A stretch of 64,000 nucleotides of DNA from Fimbriimonadales bacterium. Lineage in GTDB: Bacteria > Armatimonadota > Fimbriimonadia > Fimbriimonadales > GBS-DC. The position numbers were made by a program, and so were the translations under genes. Of this stretch, positions 44,099 to 53,338 are shown piece by piece. The stretch is taken from NCBI GenBank assembly GCA_025998675.1, contig AP024673.1:523221-587220 (forward strand), in the 5' to 3' direction. Every line of letters begins with the position of its first letter. The first letter of the stretch is position 1. Under the pieces are notes generated by a model that saw only the letters and a list, made by a program, of their open reading frames with translations, ran no database searches and was not told where the DNA came from.

Positions 44099-45067
44099 AT
44101 GGCGTTCACAGTTGAGGATTTCGACGATATGCTCCGCATTCTGGAAGCGAAGCCAGAATGGCAGGATCGGATGCGGCAGGTAATTCTGACGCGCGAGTTG
44201 CTGGAACTGCCCGCCCGCTTCGCTCAGCTACAAGATACGGTGCGAGAGCTTGCGGAGGCGCAGCGTCGCACGGAGCAGCGCGTGGAGGAGCTTACGGAGG
44301 CGCAGCGTCGCACGGAGCAGCGTGTGGAGGAGCTTGCGGAGGCGCAGCGTCGCACGGAGCAGCGTGTGGAGGAGCTTGCGGAGGCGCAGCGTCGCACGGA
44401 GCAGCGTGTGGAGGAGCTTGCGGAGGCGCAGCGTCGCACGGAGCAGCGTGTGGAGGAGCTTGCGGAGGCACAGCGTCGCACGGAGCAGCGTGTGGAGGAG
44501 CTTGCCGCGTCGCATCAATCCGCTGTGGCGGAGATTCGTGAACTGCGTGCGAGCCTCGAAGAGATGCGGCGCATCTTCAACGAGCGACTGGAGAGCCTCG
44601 AACGATGGCAGCAGGGGGAGACAGGCAGGCGCAAAGGCGAACGGTTCCAGCGGGAGACCGTCGCGCGGGCGCCTGTGCTGTTTTTCGGGGGAACGGGCGG
44701 CTCGCCCGCCGAGCCGCAGGTGCGCACGCAGGTCGGCAGGTGGCTCCGCCCCTACTTTCAGCAGGGCTACGAGGTGCCCGACTGGGAGAACCCGCTGCTG
44801 TCAGACCTCATCTGGTGGAAGCGCGACAAGGTGCTGGTGGTCGAGATAGGCGTGAAGATTAGCAAGGACGATGTGCTTCGTGCGAAAGCGCGCGCGAACA
44901 CTCTGCGACAGGCGGGTATTGACGCAACGCCCGTCGTTGTCGGGGAAGAGTGGGGAACCCCAGAGATTGAGGCGACTGCCCAGCAGGAGGGCGTGGAATG
45001 GTATGTGCGCGGGGGGCTGTCGGCAGGTTTTCTGGAGTTCCGACGCCTTGAGGATGGGCTGGACTGA
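44099..45067 (+). CDS. Coiled-coil protein with 14-residue repeats and PD-(D/E)XK-like C-terminus (DUF3782-like)
   Basis: A 322-residue protein. Residues 50-133 are six nearly identical 14-residue repeats ([14 protein letters not shown], one with Thr for Ala), forming a coiled coil in which 14 residues equal two heptads. A further helical stretch follows to about residue 180. The C-terminal domain, about 205-320, shows [37 protein letters not shown], which fits a PD-(D/E)XK nuclease-like core (Asp, Glu, Lys). This layout is that of DUF3782 proteins, known mainly in cyanobacteria and thermophiles and of unknown role. It lies between an HlyD adaptor and a YpdA-like gene. Confidence 0.75.
   Translation: MAFTVEDFDDMLRILEAKPEWQDRMRQVILTRELLELPARFAQLQDTVRELAEAQRRTEQRVEELTEAQRRTEQRVEELAEAQRRTEQRVEELAEAQRRTEQRVEELAEAQRRTEQRVEELAEAQRRTEQRVEELAASHQSAVAEIRELRASLEEMRRIFNERLESLERWQQGETGRRKGERFQRETVARAPVLFFGGTGGSPAEPQVRTQVGRWLRPYFQQGYEVPDWENPLLSDLIWWKRDKVLVVEIGVKISKDDVLRAKARANTLRQAGIDATPVVVGEEWGTPEIEATAQQEGVEWYVRGGLSAGFLEFRRLEDGLD
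44246..44497 (+). repeat. Six tandem 42-bp repeats within the coiled-coil gene
   Basis: Six 42-bp units encoding [14 protein letters not shown] run from 44246 to 44497 with only a few base differences. The unit is a multiple of three and of two heptads, so gain or loss of a copy would lengthen or shorten the rod without breaking frame or register. Confidence 0.9.
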
Positions 45068-46060
45068 ATGGACGACCTGATTATCGTGGGCGCGGGTCCG
45101 ATTGGGCTGGCGGCTGGGATTGAGGCGAAACGGGCGGGGCTGCAGTTCCAGATACTGGAAGCGGGCGCACTCTGCCAGTCGCTGGTAGAGTATCCGATTG
45201 GCATGCGCTTTTTCTCGCCCGCCGACGAGCTGGCGATTGGGGGCTATCCGTTCCCGACGCCGCACGATGAGAAGCCGACGCGCGAGATGGCGCTGAACTA
45301 CTACCGCAAGGTCGCCTCCGCTGAGAACCTGCCCGTGCGCACTTACCAGCGCGTAGTTCGCCTCGAGCCGCAGGCGGAGGGATACACGCTGCACGCCGAG
45401 TGCGCCCTCCATCAGACGCCTGCGACATACCGGGCGCGCTGTGTGCTGCTGTGTACGGGCGTGTGGGGCAGGTTCCGCCGCCTGCAGGTAGCGGGCGCAG
45501 AGCTACCGCATGTGCTGACGCGCTACGATGAGCCGATCCGCTTCTGGCGCAGGCGCGTGCTGATTGTCGGGGCGGGCAACTCAGCAGGCGAGGCAGCCAT
45601 CCGACTCGCCGACGCCGACGCGCAGGTGTGGCTGGCGGTAGACCAGCCGCGCCTGGAGCAGTGCAAGTTCCGCCCGTTCATCCTGCGCGAGCTGCTGCTG
45701 CGCGTGGAAGAGAAGCGCATCACACCGCTAACACAGGCGCAGGTGCTGCGGATTGCGCCCGATTGCGTCGACCTGCGCTGCGCCGAGGGCGTGGAGAGCC
45801 TGCCTGCGGACTTCGTGCTGACGCTGATTGGACTGTCGCCTGACCAGAGCCTGCTTGCGCCGCTGGGCGTCCCCTTCAGCGAGGACGGCAAGCCCCTGCA
45901 CGACCCCGACACCTACGAAACCCCCGTGCGCGGGATTTTCGTCGCGGGCGCGCTCTCGCAGGACGGCTTTATCTATGTCGCGCGGGAGCGGGTGGGCAGG
46001 GCAATAGAAGCGATTGCTCATCAGACTCGTGAAGAGAGTCGTCACAAGCGCAGGGGATAA
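45068..46060 (+). CDS. FAD/NAD(P)-dependent oxidoreductase, YpdA-like
   Basis: A 330-residue flavoprotein of the pyridine-nucleotide-disulfide reductase superfamily. The FAD-binding motif LIIVGAGPIGLAAGIEAKRAG opens the protein; a second Rossmann motif VLIVGAGNSAGEAAIRLADADA binds NAD(P)H; and IFVAGALSQDGFIYVARERVGRAIEAIA ends the FAD site. There is no CxxC pair in the usual place. This matches YpdA, the bacillithiol disulfide reductase group, more than thioredoxin reductase. Whether this organism makes bacillithiol is not known from here. Its ATG directly follows the previous stop, with coupling likely. Confidence 0.75.
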   Translation: MDDLIIVGAGPIGLAAGIEAKRAGLQFQILEAGALCQSLVEYPIGMRFFSPADELAIGGYPFPTPHDEKPTREMALNYYRKVASAENLPVRTYQRVVRLEPQAEGYTLHAECALHQTPATYRARCVLLCTGVWGRFRRLQVAGAELPHVLTRYDEPIRFWRRRVLIVGAGNSAGEAAIRLADADAQVWLAVDQPRLEQCKFRPFILRELLLRVEEKRITPLTQAQVLRIAPDCVDLRCAEGVESLPADFVLTLIGLSPDQSLLAPLGVPFSEDGKPLHDPDTYETPVRGIFVAGALSQDGFIYVARERVGRAIEAIAHQTREESRHKRRG

Positions 46061-46065
46061 ACGGT

Positions 46066-46971
46066 TCACGATATGATGCGTATGATTTCCCTTGAATCAT
46101 ACATAATTTGCCAAAAGGCGTCGCCGCACGCGCCCAGAAAGTCGCTGCCCACCGACTCCACACGCCAGATTGCGCCCCCTGAATCGTGCGCGCTGTGAAA
46201 CGACGCACGCAGCCACTGCTTTGTCGGGTGATCGATGAGCAGGTTATACTCCCACGCTACTTCCCGTTTCAGTCGGTATTTCAAGAGATCCGCAATTCCA
46301 GACAAATATTTTGTTATCAGCCCCGTGTCCTCCACATAGAGGAGGCTTACCTGGGTGGTACATAGCCCTTTGCGTAAGCCCGCCATCAGAGTAGCGGCTC
46401 TTCCGAAGGGCGAGGCACTGGCGGCAATATCCCAACCGTAATCTCTGAGAAAGATTCGCGCACAACAATCACATCCCTGACGCACCAGCCGATTGCCTCG
46501 CAGGGTAATCTGGTAGTCTGCATTATCCGAGTCTTGACTAAGTATCGCGCCGCCGCGCAGGATGGGAGAGTATTCGCTCTTATCCAGAACTAAATCATAT
46601 GTGTGCGCCTCTGGTCTGTAGACAAGCAACCGCTCAAATTCATTCAGCAGCGCGTCCAGATGCTCTATCAGAACCTCAGTGCGCAGGAAAAAGTGAGGAT
46701 GCCACTCGTCTATATGAATACGCCATAAGTCAGCGGACAGAGCGCGCAGGGCGAATTCCGTCAGTTCGTGCATCTGTGAGTAGTGTTCTGGATAAACAGT
46801 CATACTCGGAGCAGGCTGCTGTTCTGCTGCGCAGGGGGCTGGCGCGCGTACCTGTATCTGCACCTGCGACGCCGCGTCGCCAAGAGCGCGGTTCAATTGC
46901 TCCTGCAGGCGATGATAATTTCGCCGTTGATGATATTCCAGCAGCCTGGCTCGCAAACGGTCATTCTGCAT
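46066..46971 (-). CDS. Unknown protein, AT-richer than its neighbours
   Basis: A 301-residue protein I do not recognise. A Gln/Arg-rich helical N-terminus (RLLEYHQRRNYHRLQEQLNRAL) is followed by a charged alpha/beta body; RQGCDCCARIFLRDYGWDI holds a tight cysteine group. No signal peptide or transmembrane helix is visible. The ATG at 46971 has GGAGGGAG upstream and is preferred over a long upstream frame that reads antisense through the GH2 gene. Base composition and codon use differ from the neighbours, which suggests acquisition. It ends just after the convergent YpdA-like gene. Confidence 0.7.
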   Translation of the reverse strand: MQNDRLRARLLEYHQRRNYHRLQEQLNRALGDAASQVQIQVRAPAPCAAEQQPAPSMTVYPEHYSQMHELTEFALRALSADLWRIHIDEWHPHFFLRTEVLIEHLDALLNEFERLLVYRPEAHTYDLVLDKSEYSPILRGGAILSQDSDNADYQITLRGNRLVRQGCDCCARIFLRDYGWDIAASASPFGRAATLMAGLRKGLCTTQVSLLYVEDTGLITKYLSGIADLLKYRLKREVAWEYNLLIDHPTKQWLRASFHSAHDSGGAIWRVESVGSDFLGACGDAFWQIMYDSREIIRIIS

Positions 46972-46997
46972 GCGACTCCCTCCGTATAAAGAGTACC

Positions 46998-49718
46998 TCA
47001 ATACTCCAGTATCACGGTCGGCTCCATCGGATAGCAGCCCATCTGCATGCCGTAGACGGCAATCCCGCCGGGCAGGTCGGGGGGCACAATCAGGCGAATG
47101 GTGAGCCTGCGCTCCCCTTGCAGGCGGGCGCGCAGCACGGGGTTCAGCTCCAGCGTCGCCTCGCACAGGTAGCCGTAGGAGCCGCGTTCGACGCCCGCCC
47201 AATGGGACAACACGCCGCGCGCGTCGGCGGGGTCGTCGGGCAGCTCCCACACGGCGACGCGCTCACTCGCCAGCTCCACAATCACGCGCGAGGGATACTT
47301 TTTGCCGTCGGTCTGGGGGTAATCGTCGGGGTGAACGCGCTGCGCCCAGTCCACCTTCTCGCGTCCCGCCTTCGCGCTCACCTCCATGCGCAGCCGTATC
47401 CGTTTGACATCGCCCAGCGAGACGCCTTCGGGGATGGCGACGGCGTACTCCAGCGCGCCGTGCCCACGCGCCCAGTGCTTGCCCGCTATCGGACGGTCGG
47501 GCTGACTCTGCAGGTTGAACGCGCTCGCGGTGTACGAGTCGGACTTGAAGCGCAGGATTACGCGATTGCGCTGCGCCTCGAACGCGGGCAGCTGCTCCAG
47601 CCCCACCAGCCACTGGGTGTAGTTGGTATGGATGCGCTGGCGGTTCCAGTCCTCAGCCCACACGACCAGCGTCGCGAGGCACGGCTCGTCGGGCAGCTGG
47701 AGTTCGGCGACGGTCAGCGGCGTCAGGCGATAGTCGGGAACGCCTACCACCACCTGCCGTTGCGCCCTGCCGCGACGACGGTTGCCCAGCGCGTCGATGG
47801 CGTCCAGCCGATAGAACAGGGTGAAGGGCTTCTCGCGCAGCCTGCCCGAATAGTGGCTGATGAGAATGGGAACCTGCAGCTTCTCGCCGGGCGCGGCGCG
47901 CTTGAGCGCGGGCACATCCAGCACGAGGAAATCTTCCGCAAACAAATCGCGCACGCCCATCCGCTCCGCCCAGAAGTCAAACCCGTACTCTTTGGGGCTG
48001 CGGTCGTAGTTGTAGACGCCGTTGTGCTCCCACTCGATGTCGGTCAGCTCGGTGTAGGTGTAGCCGACAAGTCGGTCGAGGCTGCGCAGGGCGTTGGTCA
48101 TCACCAGCCCGCCCCACGACCAGTCGCCGTCGCCGTCGAACGCCGCGAGGTAGCCGAACTCGTTATTGATGAACGGCTCGCCGCGACTGGCGCGCCTGTC
48201 GATGTAGTTCCAGCGCTTGCCGACGCCCACCTCCTGACGGTTCACGGTCTGGTACTGCTGGCGGAACAAATCCAGATTGCGCCCGTACCAGTGGAACGAG
48301 TTGAGGTCAGTCTCTAAATGCGACCAGCCTGAGTTGTCGTGAATGAGGCGGGTGGGGTCCAGCGCGCGGGCGAGGGCGACCATCTGCAGCACCCATTCCA
48401 CGCGATGGGCGCGATTCTCATCGGTCAGGCGTCCGATGCCCCACTCCTCGTTGAAAATCGTCCACGCGATGACGCTGGGGTGGTTGAAGTCGCGGGCAAT
48501 CTGGTCGCGCATGGTCTTTTCGAACAGGGCGCGGGCGCGCGGAGAGGGCGTGAAGAAACACGGGATGTCCGCCTGAATCAGCATGCCCAGTTTGTCTGCC
48601 CAGTAGAGTTTGCGTGGCTCGTCCGCCTTGATATGAATGCGCATCATGTTGAATCCTGCGCGTTTCGCCAGCTCGATGTCGCGCTTGAGGAACTCGTCGC
48701 CGGGGGCGGTGTAGAGCCCGTCAGGGTTGTAAGACTGATCCAGCACGCCGCGCAGGTAGATGGGTTTGCCGTTGAGCAGCACGAAGCTGTGGTCGGCGTC
48801 GCCATGCTTGCCCCAGCGGATGGTGCGCACGCCGAAGTAGCTCTGCACGGCGTCGTACACGCGCTTGCCGTCCGCCGAAAGCAGGCGCAGCTCGAACGGG
48901 TACAGATAGGGGCTGTCGGGCGACCACAGGCGCGGGTTCTCCAGAGTCAGGCGGAAGGTTTTTTCGGAATCGGTCTCCAGCACGCCGAGGCGCACGGCGG
49001 GGAAGGCGCGATTGCGGGAGCGCAGCTCCAGTTGCAGCGGCTCGCGAACGGCGTCCCGATCGAGCGACACGCGGAACTCCACGACTCCTGTGGGCGCGCC
49101 CGCGTCGTCGGTGAGGGGAACGCACTGGAACGCCGCCACACGCGCCGCGCCCGTCGCCTCCAGCCACACGCTCTGCCAGACGCCGCTGACGCTGGTGTAC
49201 CAGTCGGGAACCTGCTTGCCGAGCGGCGTGTCGCGTTCCGTGCGGTCTTCCACGCGCACGGCGAGGCTATTCGGGCGATCGTAGCGCACATGGGGGGTGA
49301 TGTCGAATCGGAACTCGGAGTAGCCGCCTTCGTGTTCGCCGACGCGCGCGCCGTTGACCCACACGGTCGCATGGTGGTCGACGGCGCCGAAGCAGAGCCA
49401 CACGCGCTGCCCACGCCAGCGTTCGGGCAGGGTAAACTCGCGTCGGTACCATGCGACGCCTTTGTATTCCGTATCGCCTATCCCGCTGAGCTGGCTCTCC
49501 CAGGCGTAGGGCACGCGAATCGTGCGGGCGTAGGGGCGTGAAAGCGTGTGCCAGCTGGCTTGCACGCCTTCGTTCCCAGGGTCAAACTGGAACTCCCATA
49601 CACCGTTGAGCGACTGCCACTGCGCGCGTTCAAAGTTCGGGCGCGGATGCTGAGCAGTCGCGAGGGTCAGCTGCGCCGCGAGCGTCATCCCTGTCATCAG
49701 CCACACCGTCCGTGTCAT
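46998..49718 (-). CDS. Secreted GH2-family beta-glycosidase
   Basis: A 906-residue exported enzyme (signal MTRTVWLMTGMTLAAQLTLATAQ). The N-terminal sugar-binding domain includes YKGVAWYRREFTLPERW and VWVNGARVGEHEGGYSEFRFDIT. An immunoglobulin-like domain follows, then the TIM barrel (RGVLDQSYNPDGLY, NMMRIHIKADEPRKLYWADKLGMLIQAD). The acid/base Glu is in FNEEWG and the nucleophile Glu in INNEFGY. A long C-terminal beta region adds two or more accessory domains. Family members include beta-glucuronidases, galactosidases and mannosidases; the substrate is unknown. It follows the DUF1559 prepilin gene with a 39-base gap. Confidence 0.9.
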   Translation of the reverse strand: MTRTVWLMTGMTLAAQLTLATAQHPRPNFERAQWQSLNGVWEFQFDPGNEGVQASWHTLSRPYARTIRVPYAWESQLSGIGDTEYKGVAWYRREFTLPERWRGQRVWLCFGAVDHHATVWVNGARVGEHEGGYSEFRFDITPHVRYDRPNSLAVRVEDRTERDTPLGKQVPDWYTSVSGVWQSVWLEATGAARVAAFQCVPLTDDAGAPTGVVEFRVSLDRDAVREPLQLELRSRNRAFPAVRLGVLETDSEKTFRLTLENPRLWSPDSPYLYPFELRLLSADGKRVYDAVQSYFGVRTIRWGKHGDADHSFVLLNGKPIYLRGVLDQSYNPDGLYTAPGDEFLKRDIELAKRAGFNMMRIHIKADEPRKLYWADKLGMLIQADIPCFFTPSPRARALFEKTMRDQIARDFNHPSVIAWTIFNEEWGIGRLTDENRAHRVEWVLQMVALARALDPTRLIHDNSGWSHLETDLNSFHWYGRNLDLFRQQYQTVNRQEVGVGKRWNYIDRRASRGEPFINNEFGYLAAFDGDGDWSWGGLVMTNALRSLDRLVGYTYTELTDIEWEHNGVYNYDRSPKEYGFDFWAERMGVRDLFAEDFLVLDVPALKRAAPGEKLQVPILISHYSGRLREKPFTLFYRLDAIDALGNRRRGRAQRQVVVGVPDYRLTPLTVAELQLPDEPCLATLVVWAEDWNRQRIHTNYTQWLVGLEQLPAFEAQRNRVILRFKSDSYTASAFNLQSQPDRPIAGKHWARGHGALEYAVAIPEGVSLGDVKRIRLRMEVSAKAGREKVDWAQRVHPDDYPQTDGKKYPSRVIVELASERVAVWELPDDPADARGVLSHWAGVERGSYGYLCEATLELNPVLRARLQGERRLTIRLIVPPDLPGGIAVYGMQMGCYPMEPTVILEY

Positions 49719-49757
49719 CTGACGGTGCGTTCGACGCGCGCGGCGCAGTTCCTGCTC

Positions 49758-50537
49758 TCAGGTGTTCGCTGTGCCGCCTGGCACGCCCGACAGGTCGCAG
49801 GGCAGGGTGTAGGTGTCGACTTCGCGATTGCCCTCGAAAGACTTGCCCGGTATCTTGCCGTAGCGGTGATACCAGCGCGCGTGCCCATCGGCGAAGTTGA
49901 TGTTAATGCCGTTCTTGTGGCGCGGGTCGCCCGGGAAGGTGGACCAGTGGAAGATGAACTGCGGGCGCGGGCAGTTGGGGTCAATCAGCGGGGCGGACGG
50001 GTGCTTGTAGACCGAGTCGTAGAACATAATCGTGTTCACGGGGTCCTGCAGCGCCGCCATCGGCACGACGGGGTCTTGCTCCCACAAGCCCGGTGGGAGC
50101 GACGGGTCCTGAAACAGCGCGAAGTTATAGGCGTACGAGCCGTAGCGGAAGTTGCCCGCCGTGCGCAGCTGAATGGTCGCCAGTATCGCCTGCCAGTCGA
50201 TACCAGGGCGATTCGAGGGGCACACGATGATGTCGGCGTTTTTCATATACGGCATCACGGCGTCGAACACGGTGAACACCCGATCGTTGGTACCGGGCAG
50301 AAGCAGCAGATTATCCATGCTGTAGACGCTCTGGGGGAACACCTCGTCGTAGTCCTGCACATATTGCAGGGTGGCCAGGGCGAACTGGCGCAGGTTGCTC
50401 AGACAGCTGCTGCTGCGCGCGCTTTCACGCGCCTGAGCGAACACCGGGAATAGGATAGCGGCAAGTATCGCGATCATCGCAATCACGACCAGTAACTCGA
50501 TGAGCGTAAAGCCCTTCACACGGCGTGTCATAGCCAT
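49758..50537 (-). CDS. DUF1559-type prepilin-like protein with H-X9-DG motif
   Basis: A 259-residue protein. The N-terminus is a type IV prepilin signal: a basic leader, [10 protein letters not shown] cleavage and N-methylation motif, and a hydrophobic helix. The C-terminus has [12 protein letters not shown], the H-X9-DG motif characteristic of DUF1559 pseudopilins, which are numerous in Planctomycetes and Armatimonadota. It is presumably processed by a prepilin peptidase and assembled with a type II secretion or type IV pilus-like machine. ATG 50537 is chosen; GTG 50540 and ATG 50531 are alternatives. It is followed by the GH2 gene, perhaps as an operon. Confidence 0.88.
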   Translation of the reverse strand: MAMTRRVKGFTLIELLVVIAMIAILAAILFPVFAQARESARSSSCLSNLRQFALATLQYVQDYDEVFPQSVYSMDNLLLLPGTNDRVFTVFDAVMPYMKNADIIVCPSNRPGIDWQAILATIQLRTAGNFRYGSYAYNFALFQDPSLPPGLWEQDPVVPMAALQDPVNTIMFYDSVYKHPSAPLIDPNCPRPQFIFHWSTFPGDPRHKNGININFADGHARWYHRYGKIPGKSFEGNREVDTYTLPCDLSGVPGGTANT

Positions 50538-50597
50538 CACCCGTGCGTAGTCTACCGCTCACAGGGTTAAGGTTTGGTTATAGGTGCGCCGCGGGGG

Positions 50598-51632
50598 CTA
50601 CTTCGCGGCTACAGGCGCAAGCGCGGCGCGGAGCGCGCTGATTTGCGCCATCAGGCGCGTGAACGCCTCGGGCGTGAGCGACTGCGCGCCGTCGGAGAGC
50701 GCACGGTCGGGATGCGGATGCACCTCAATAATCAGCCCGTCCGCGCCCGCCGCCGTCGCCGCCAGCGCAAGCGCAGGCACATAGCGTGCGTGCCCGATTC
50801 CATGGCTGGGGTCGACGATAATCGGCAGATGGGAGTGGTATTTGATGACGGGCACAGCGTTGATGTCGAGCGTGTTACGCACATAGGCGCGGTCGATGGG
50901 CACAATCCCGCGCTCGCAGAGCATCACCTGTTCGTTGCCGTGCGTGAGCAGGTACTCGGCGGCGGCGAGCCACTCGTCGATGGTGGCGCTGGGAGCGCGC
51001 TTGAGCAGCACAGGCTTGCCCGATTTGCCCGCCGCCACCAGCAGCGGGAAGTTCTGCATGTTGCGCGCGCCGATTTGCAGAATATCCACATACTCACACA
51101 TCATCTCCACATCGTGGGGGTCAATCACTTCGCTGACGGTCAAGATGTCCGCCTCCTGCCCGACCGTGCGCAGGATTTCGAGCCCCTCGCGTTGTAGTCC
51201 CTGGAACGAGTAGGGCGAGGTGCGGGGTTTGTACGCGCCTGCGCGAAGAACCTGTGCGCCCGCCGCCTTAACCGCACGCGCCGCCTCGCTCAGCTGCTCG
51301 TAGCTCTCCACGGCGCAGGGTCCCGCCATCACCGTGAAGCGACCGCCGCCGATTTCCACATGCCCAATCCTAACAATCGTGTCGTGCGGGTGGAAATCGC
51401 GTGAGGCGCGCTTGTACGGGCGCGTGATGTGAATCACCTGATCGACGCCGTCCATCGCCGACAGGTGCTGATCCAGCACGGGACGCAGTTCGGGCGGAAT
51501 CGCGCTGGGAATGCCGACGGCGACACGCGCCCCACCGGGCAGCACCAGCGACTCCATCCCGTGTTCGTGAATGACTTCACAAACTGCCTGAATCTGTTCC
51601 TCGGTTGCTTCGCGCTTCATCAGAATCATCAT
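50598..51632 (-). CDS. aroF: 3-deoxy-7-phosphoheptulonate synthase (type I beta)
   Basis: A 344-residue DAHP synthase that condenses phosphoenolpyruvate and erythrose-4-phosphate, the first step of the shikimate pathway. An N-terminal ferredoxin-like ACT-type regulatory domain (MKREATEEQIQAVCEVIHEHG, RVAVGIP) precedes the TIM barrel, with VMAGPCAVES, RAGAYKPRTSPYSFQG, LQIGARNMQNF, LLKRAPSATIDEWLAAAEYL and DPSHGIGHARYV. This is the Thermotoga-type layout, often feedback-regulated by Tyr or Phe. GGGAG precedes the ATG at 51632. Confidence 0.95.
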   Translation of the reverse strand: MMILMKREATEEQIQAVCEVIHEHGMESLVLPGGARVAVGIPSAIPPELRPVLDQHLSAMDGVDQVIHITRPYKRASRDFHPHDTIVRIGHVEIGGGRFTVMAGPCAVESYEQLSEAARAVKAAGAQVLRAGAYKPRTSPYSFQGLQREGLEILRTVGQEADILTVSEVIDPHDVEMMCEYVDILQIGARNMQNFPLLVAAGKSGKPVLLKRAPSATIDEWLAAAEYLLTHGNEQVMLCERGIVPIDRAYVRNTLDINAVPVIKYHSHLPIIVDPSHGIGHARYVPALALAATAAGADGLIIEVHPHPDRALSDGAQSLTPEAFTRLMAQISALRAALAPVAAK

Positions 51633-51703
51633 ATGCAGACACTCCCTTAGCCGACAGCCCCCTCGCTGAGCGCCGATTCACCAACCGCAACACTGCGTAG
51701 CCT

Positions 51704-51713
51704 ATTATACCCC
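51704..51713 (-). promoter_or_regulatory. Promoter of aroF
   Basis: GGGGTATAAT on the minus strand (hexamer 51709-51704), about 70 bases before the aroF ATG and back to back with the archease promoter. Confidence 0.55.
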
Positions 51714-51734
51714 GATTTGGGAGGATTTTGAGGC

Positions 51735-51742
51735 GGTATACT
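51735..51742 (+). promoter_or_regulatory. Promoter of the archease gene, leaderless
   Basis: GGTATACT (hexamer 51737-51742) ends ten bases before the ATG at 51753. Confidence 0.55.
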
Positions 51743-51752
51743 TGGGTGGGCG

Positions 51753-52184
51753 ATGGGAAAGTATCAAATTTTGGATCACACGGCGGATAAGGGGCTGGCG
51801 GTGGAGGCGGCGAGTTTGCCCGATTTGTTCGAGACCGCCGCGCAGGGGCTGTTTCGACTGATGATCGACCCCGCGCAGTATCCGCCCACCGAGCAGGTCG
51901 CCATCACGCTGCACGCGCCTGATTTAGAAATGCTAATGGTGCGGTGGCTGAACGAGTTGCTGTACCAGTTTGAGGTGTATCATAGGCTGTTCAGCCAGTA
52001 TACCGCGCTGGAGGTGGGGGAGGCGGACGGTCGCTGGAGTCTGACGGCGCAGGCGCACTATCGCCCGATTGAACCCCAGCAGCTGGAGTGGGACGGCGCG
52101 CCCGTGAAGTCGGTGACCTATCACGGGCTGCGCCTGGAACGCGACTCAGAACGCTGGATTCTCCGTTTCTTCGTAGATGTCTGA
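51753..52184 (+). CDS. Archease
   Basis: A 143-residue archease. The signature DHTADKGLAVEA at the N-terminus and VKSVTYHGLRLE near the C-terminus contain the conserved acidic metal-binding residues; WLNELLYQFE lies in the middle. Archease helps the RNA ligase RtcB form and turn over its guanylate intermediate and widens its nucleotide use. rtcB is not in the window; instead the convergent neighbour is rtcA, another RNA end-processing gene, whose 3' end overlaps this one by 39 bases. The start is leaderless-type. Confidence 0.92.
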   Translation: MGKYQILDHTADKGLAVEAASLPDLFETAAQGLFRLMIDPAQYPPTEQVAITLHAPDLEMLMVRWLNELLYQFEVYHRLFSQYTALEVGEADGRWSLTAQAHYRPIEPQQLEWDGAPVKSVTYHGLRLERDSERWILRFFVDV

Positions 52185-53294
52185 CGATTTGCCGTTCGCG
52201 ACGAGGTTGATGGCGTCCTCGCCGGGCAGGATGCGCACGAGGCTATTGCCGTCCGCCTGCTGGGTCAGCTCCACGCCTGTTTTGACGAGCTGGGGCACGA
52301 GCCACAGCAGCGTGCGCAGGTGGCTGGTGGCGCGGTGGGTCGTCCATGCGCTGGCGCCTTTCGCGAAGAGCGCGGGCAGAATGAGCTGGTCGGACAGGAA
52401 GTAGTCCACGGCGGCGCGTGTCTTCGCCCACTTGGTGAACTCGTCCCACGCCTCCTCGACCACCTGCTCGATCGCGATCCCGCGGCGCCCCAGTCGGATG
52501 AAGCCAGCATAACCATGCTCTGCCTCTGCCGCCAGCGTCACGGATAGCCCAAATCCGCGCGAGGGCAGCACCCGATGCACGAACTCAGGGCGCAAGCCAA
52601 TAAGCCCGATGAGCGTTTCCGCCGCCTGATCGCCCCGTCGGAGAATGTTTTCAGGCAGGTTCGACAGAGTGAAGATGAGCCGAATCGCCTTGAGTTTGCC
52701 GCGTTCGCGCCAATCGATGGGCGTCAGGGGCGTCTGCGCGGGTTCGACATACAATACGGCGCGCCCGCCGCCGCGCGGGTAAAAGCCGCCCTCCAGCGTC
52801 TCCACACGCGCGTTCACTCCGAAATGACGCAGGGCAGGCAGGTACACATACTCCACATAATCGGTCCCCGGGCTCCAGCCCACATGCGTGCCGCCGATGA
52901 TAGTAATCTTCGCCGATTGCCCTTTGAGCGCAAGGGGCAGCAGCACGGTCTGGGCGACCAGCATGACCGCGCCTGCGGAGCCTTGCCCAGAGATGTCCTC
53001 GATGTCGAACATAAACTCGCCGCCGACGACCTCGTTCGGTTCGAAGCGCAGCTCGGTCGAGCCGATTATCGCGCCCTCGACGCGCGCATTGCTGATGGTG
53101 GCAGCGGCGTGAATTGCGGTCAGATGCTGCGGCTGCAAGCCCGGATTGGGGCGCTTCACGCGCAAATTGTAAAACTCCACTGGCTGACCTGTAATCATCG
53201 AAAGGGCTAACGCCGTTCTTAATATCTGCCCGCCGCCTTCGCCATAGGAGCCATCAATTCGAATCATCTCTCGACTGCTTGGGTACTCTACCAT
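52146..53294 (-). CDS. rtcA: RNA 3'-terminal phosphate cyclase
   Basis: A 382-residue RtcA, which converts RNA 3'-phosphate to 2',3'-cyclic phosphate with ATP through a covalent AMP. Visible are IRIDGSYGEGGGQILRTALALS, RPNPGLQPQHLTAI, GGGFYPRGGGRAVLYVEP-like glycine-rich segment and the late catalytic-His region near HVGWSPGTDYVEY and the C-terminus (KGASAWTTHRATSHLRTLLWL). The start at 53294 is chosen since GGGGTATACT ends exactly nine bases upstream; an ATG at 53267 would remove nine residues and is equally consistent with family length. It is convergent with archease. Confidence 0.9.
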   Translation of the reverse strand: MVEYPSSREMIRIDGSYGEGGGQILRTALALSMITGQPVEFYNLRVKRPNPGLQPQHLTAIHAAATISNARVEGAIIGSTELRFEPNEVVGGEFMFDIEDISGQGSAGAVMLVAQTVLLPLALKGQSAKITIIGGTHVGWSPGTDYVEYVYLPALRHFGVNARVETLEGGFYPRGGGRAVLYVEPAQTPLTPIDWRERGKLKAIRLIFTLSNLPENILRRGDQAAETLIGLIGLRPEFVHRVLPSRGFGLSVTLAAEAEHGYAGFIRLGRRGIAIEQVVEEAWDEFTKWAKTRAAVDYFLSDQLILPALFAKGASAWTTHRATSHLRTLLWLVPQLVKTGVELTQQADGNSLVRILPGEDAINLVANGKSSDIYEETENPAF

Positions 53295-53303
53295 CTTACC
53301 TGT

Positions 53304-53329
53304 AGTATACCCCAAGACTGGGGTAAAAT
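53304..53329. promoter_or_regulatory. Back-to-back leaderless promoters of rtcA and the IMPase-family gene
   Basis: The minus strand has GGGGTATACT (hexamer 53309-53304) and the plus strand GGGGTAAAAT (hexamer 53324-53329). Each hexamer ends nine bases before its ATG (53294 and 53339). The two G-runs face each other across seven bases. Confidence 0.65.
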
Positions 53330-53338
53330 CCCACCGCC

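Noticed and set aside
44246-44497. Possible CRISPR array
   Set aside because: The 42-bp units are contiguous with no spacers, and they encode a heptad repeat in frame.
46599-49541. Two plus-strand frames (572 and 400 codons) opposite the GH2 gene
   Set aside because: No motif, and the GH2 catalytic residues are clear on the other strand.
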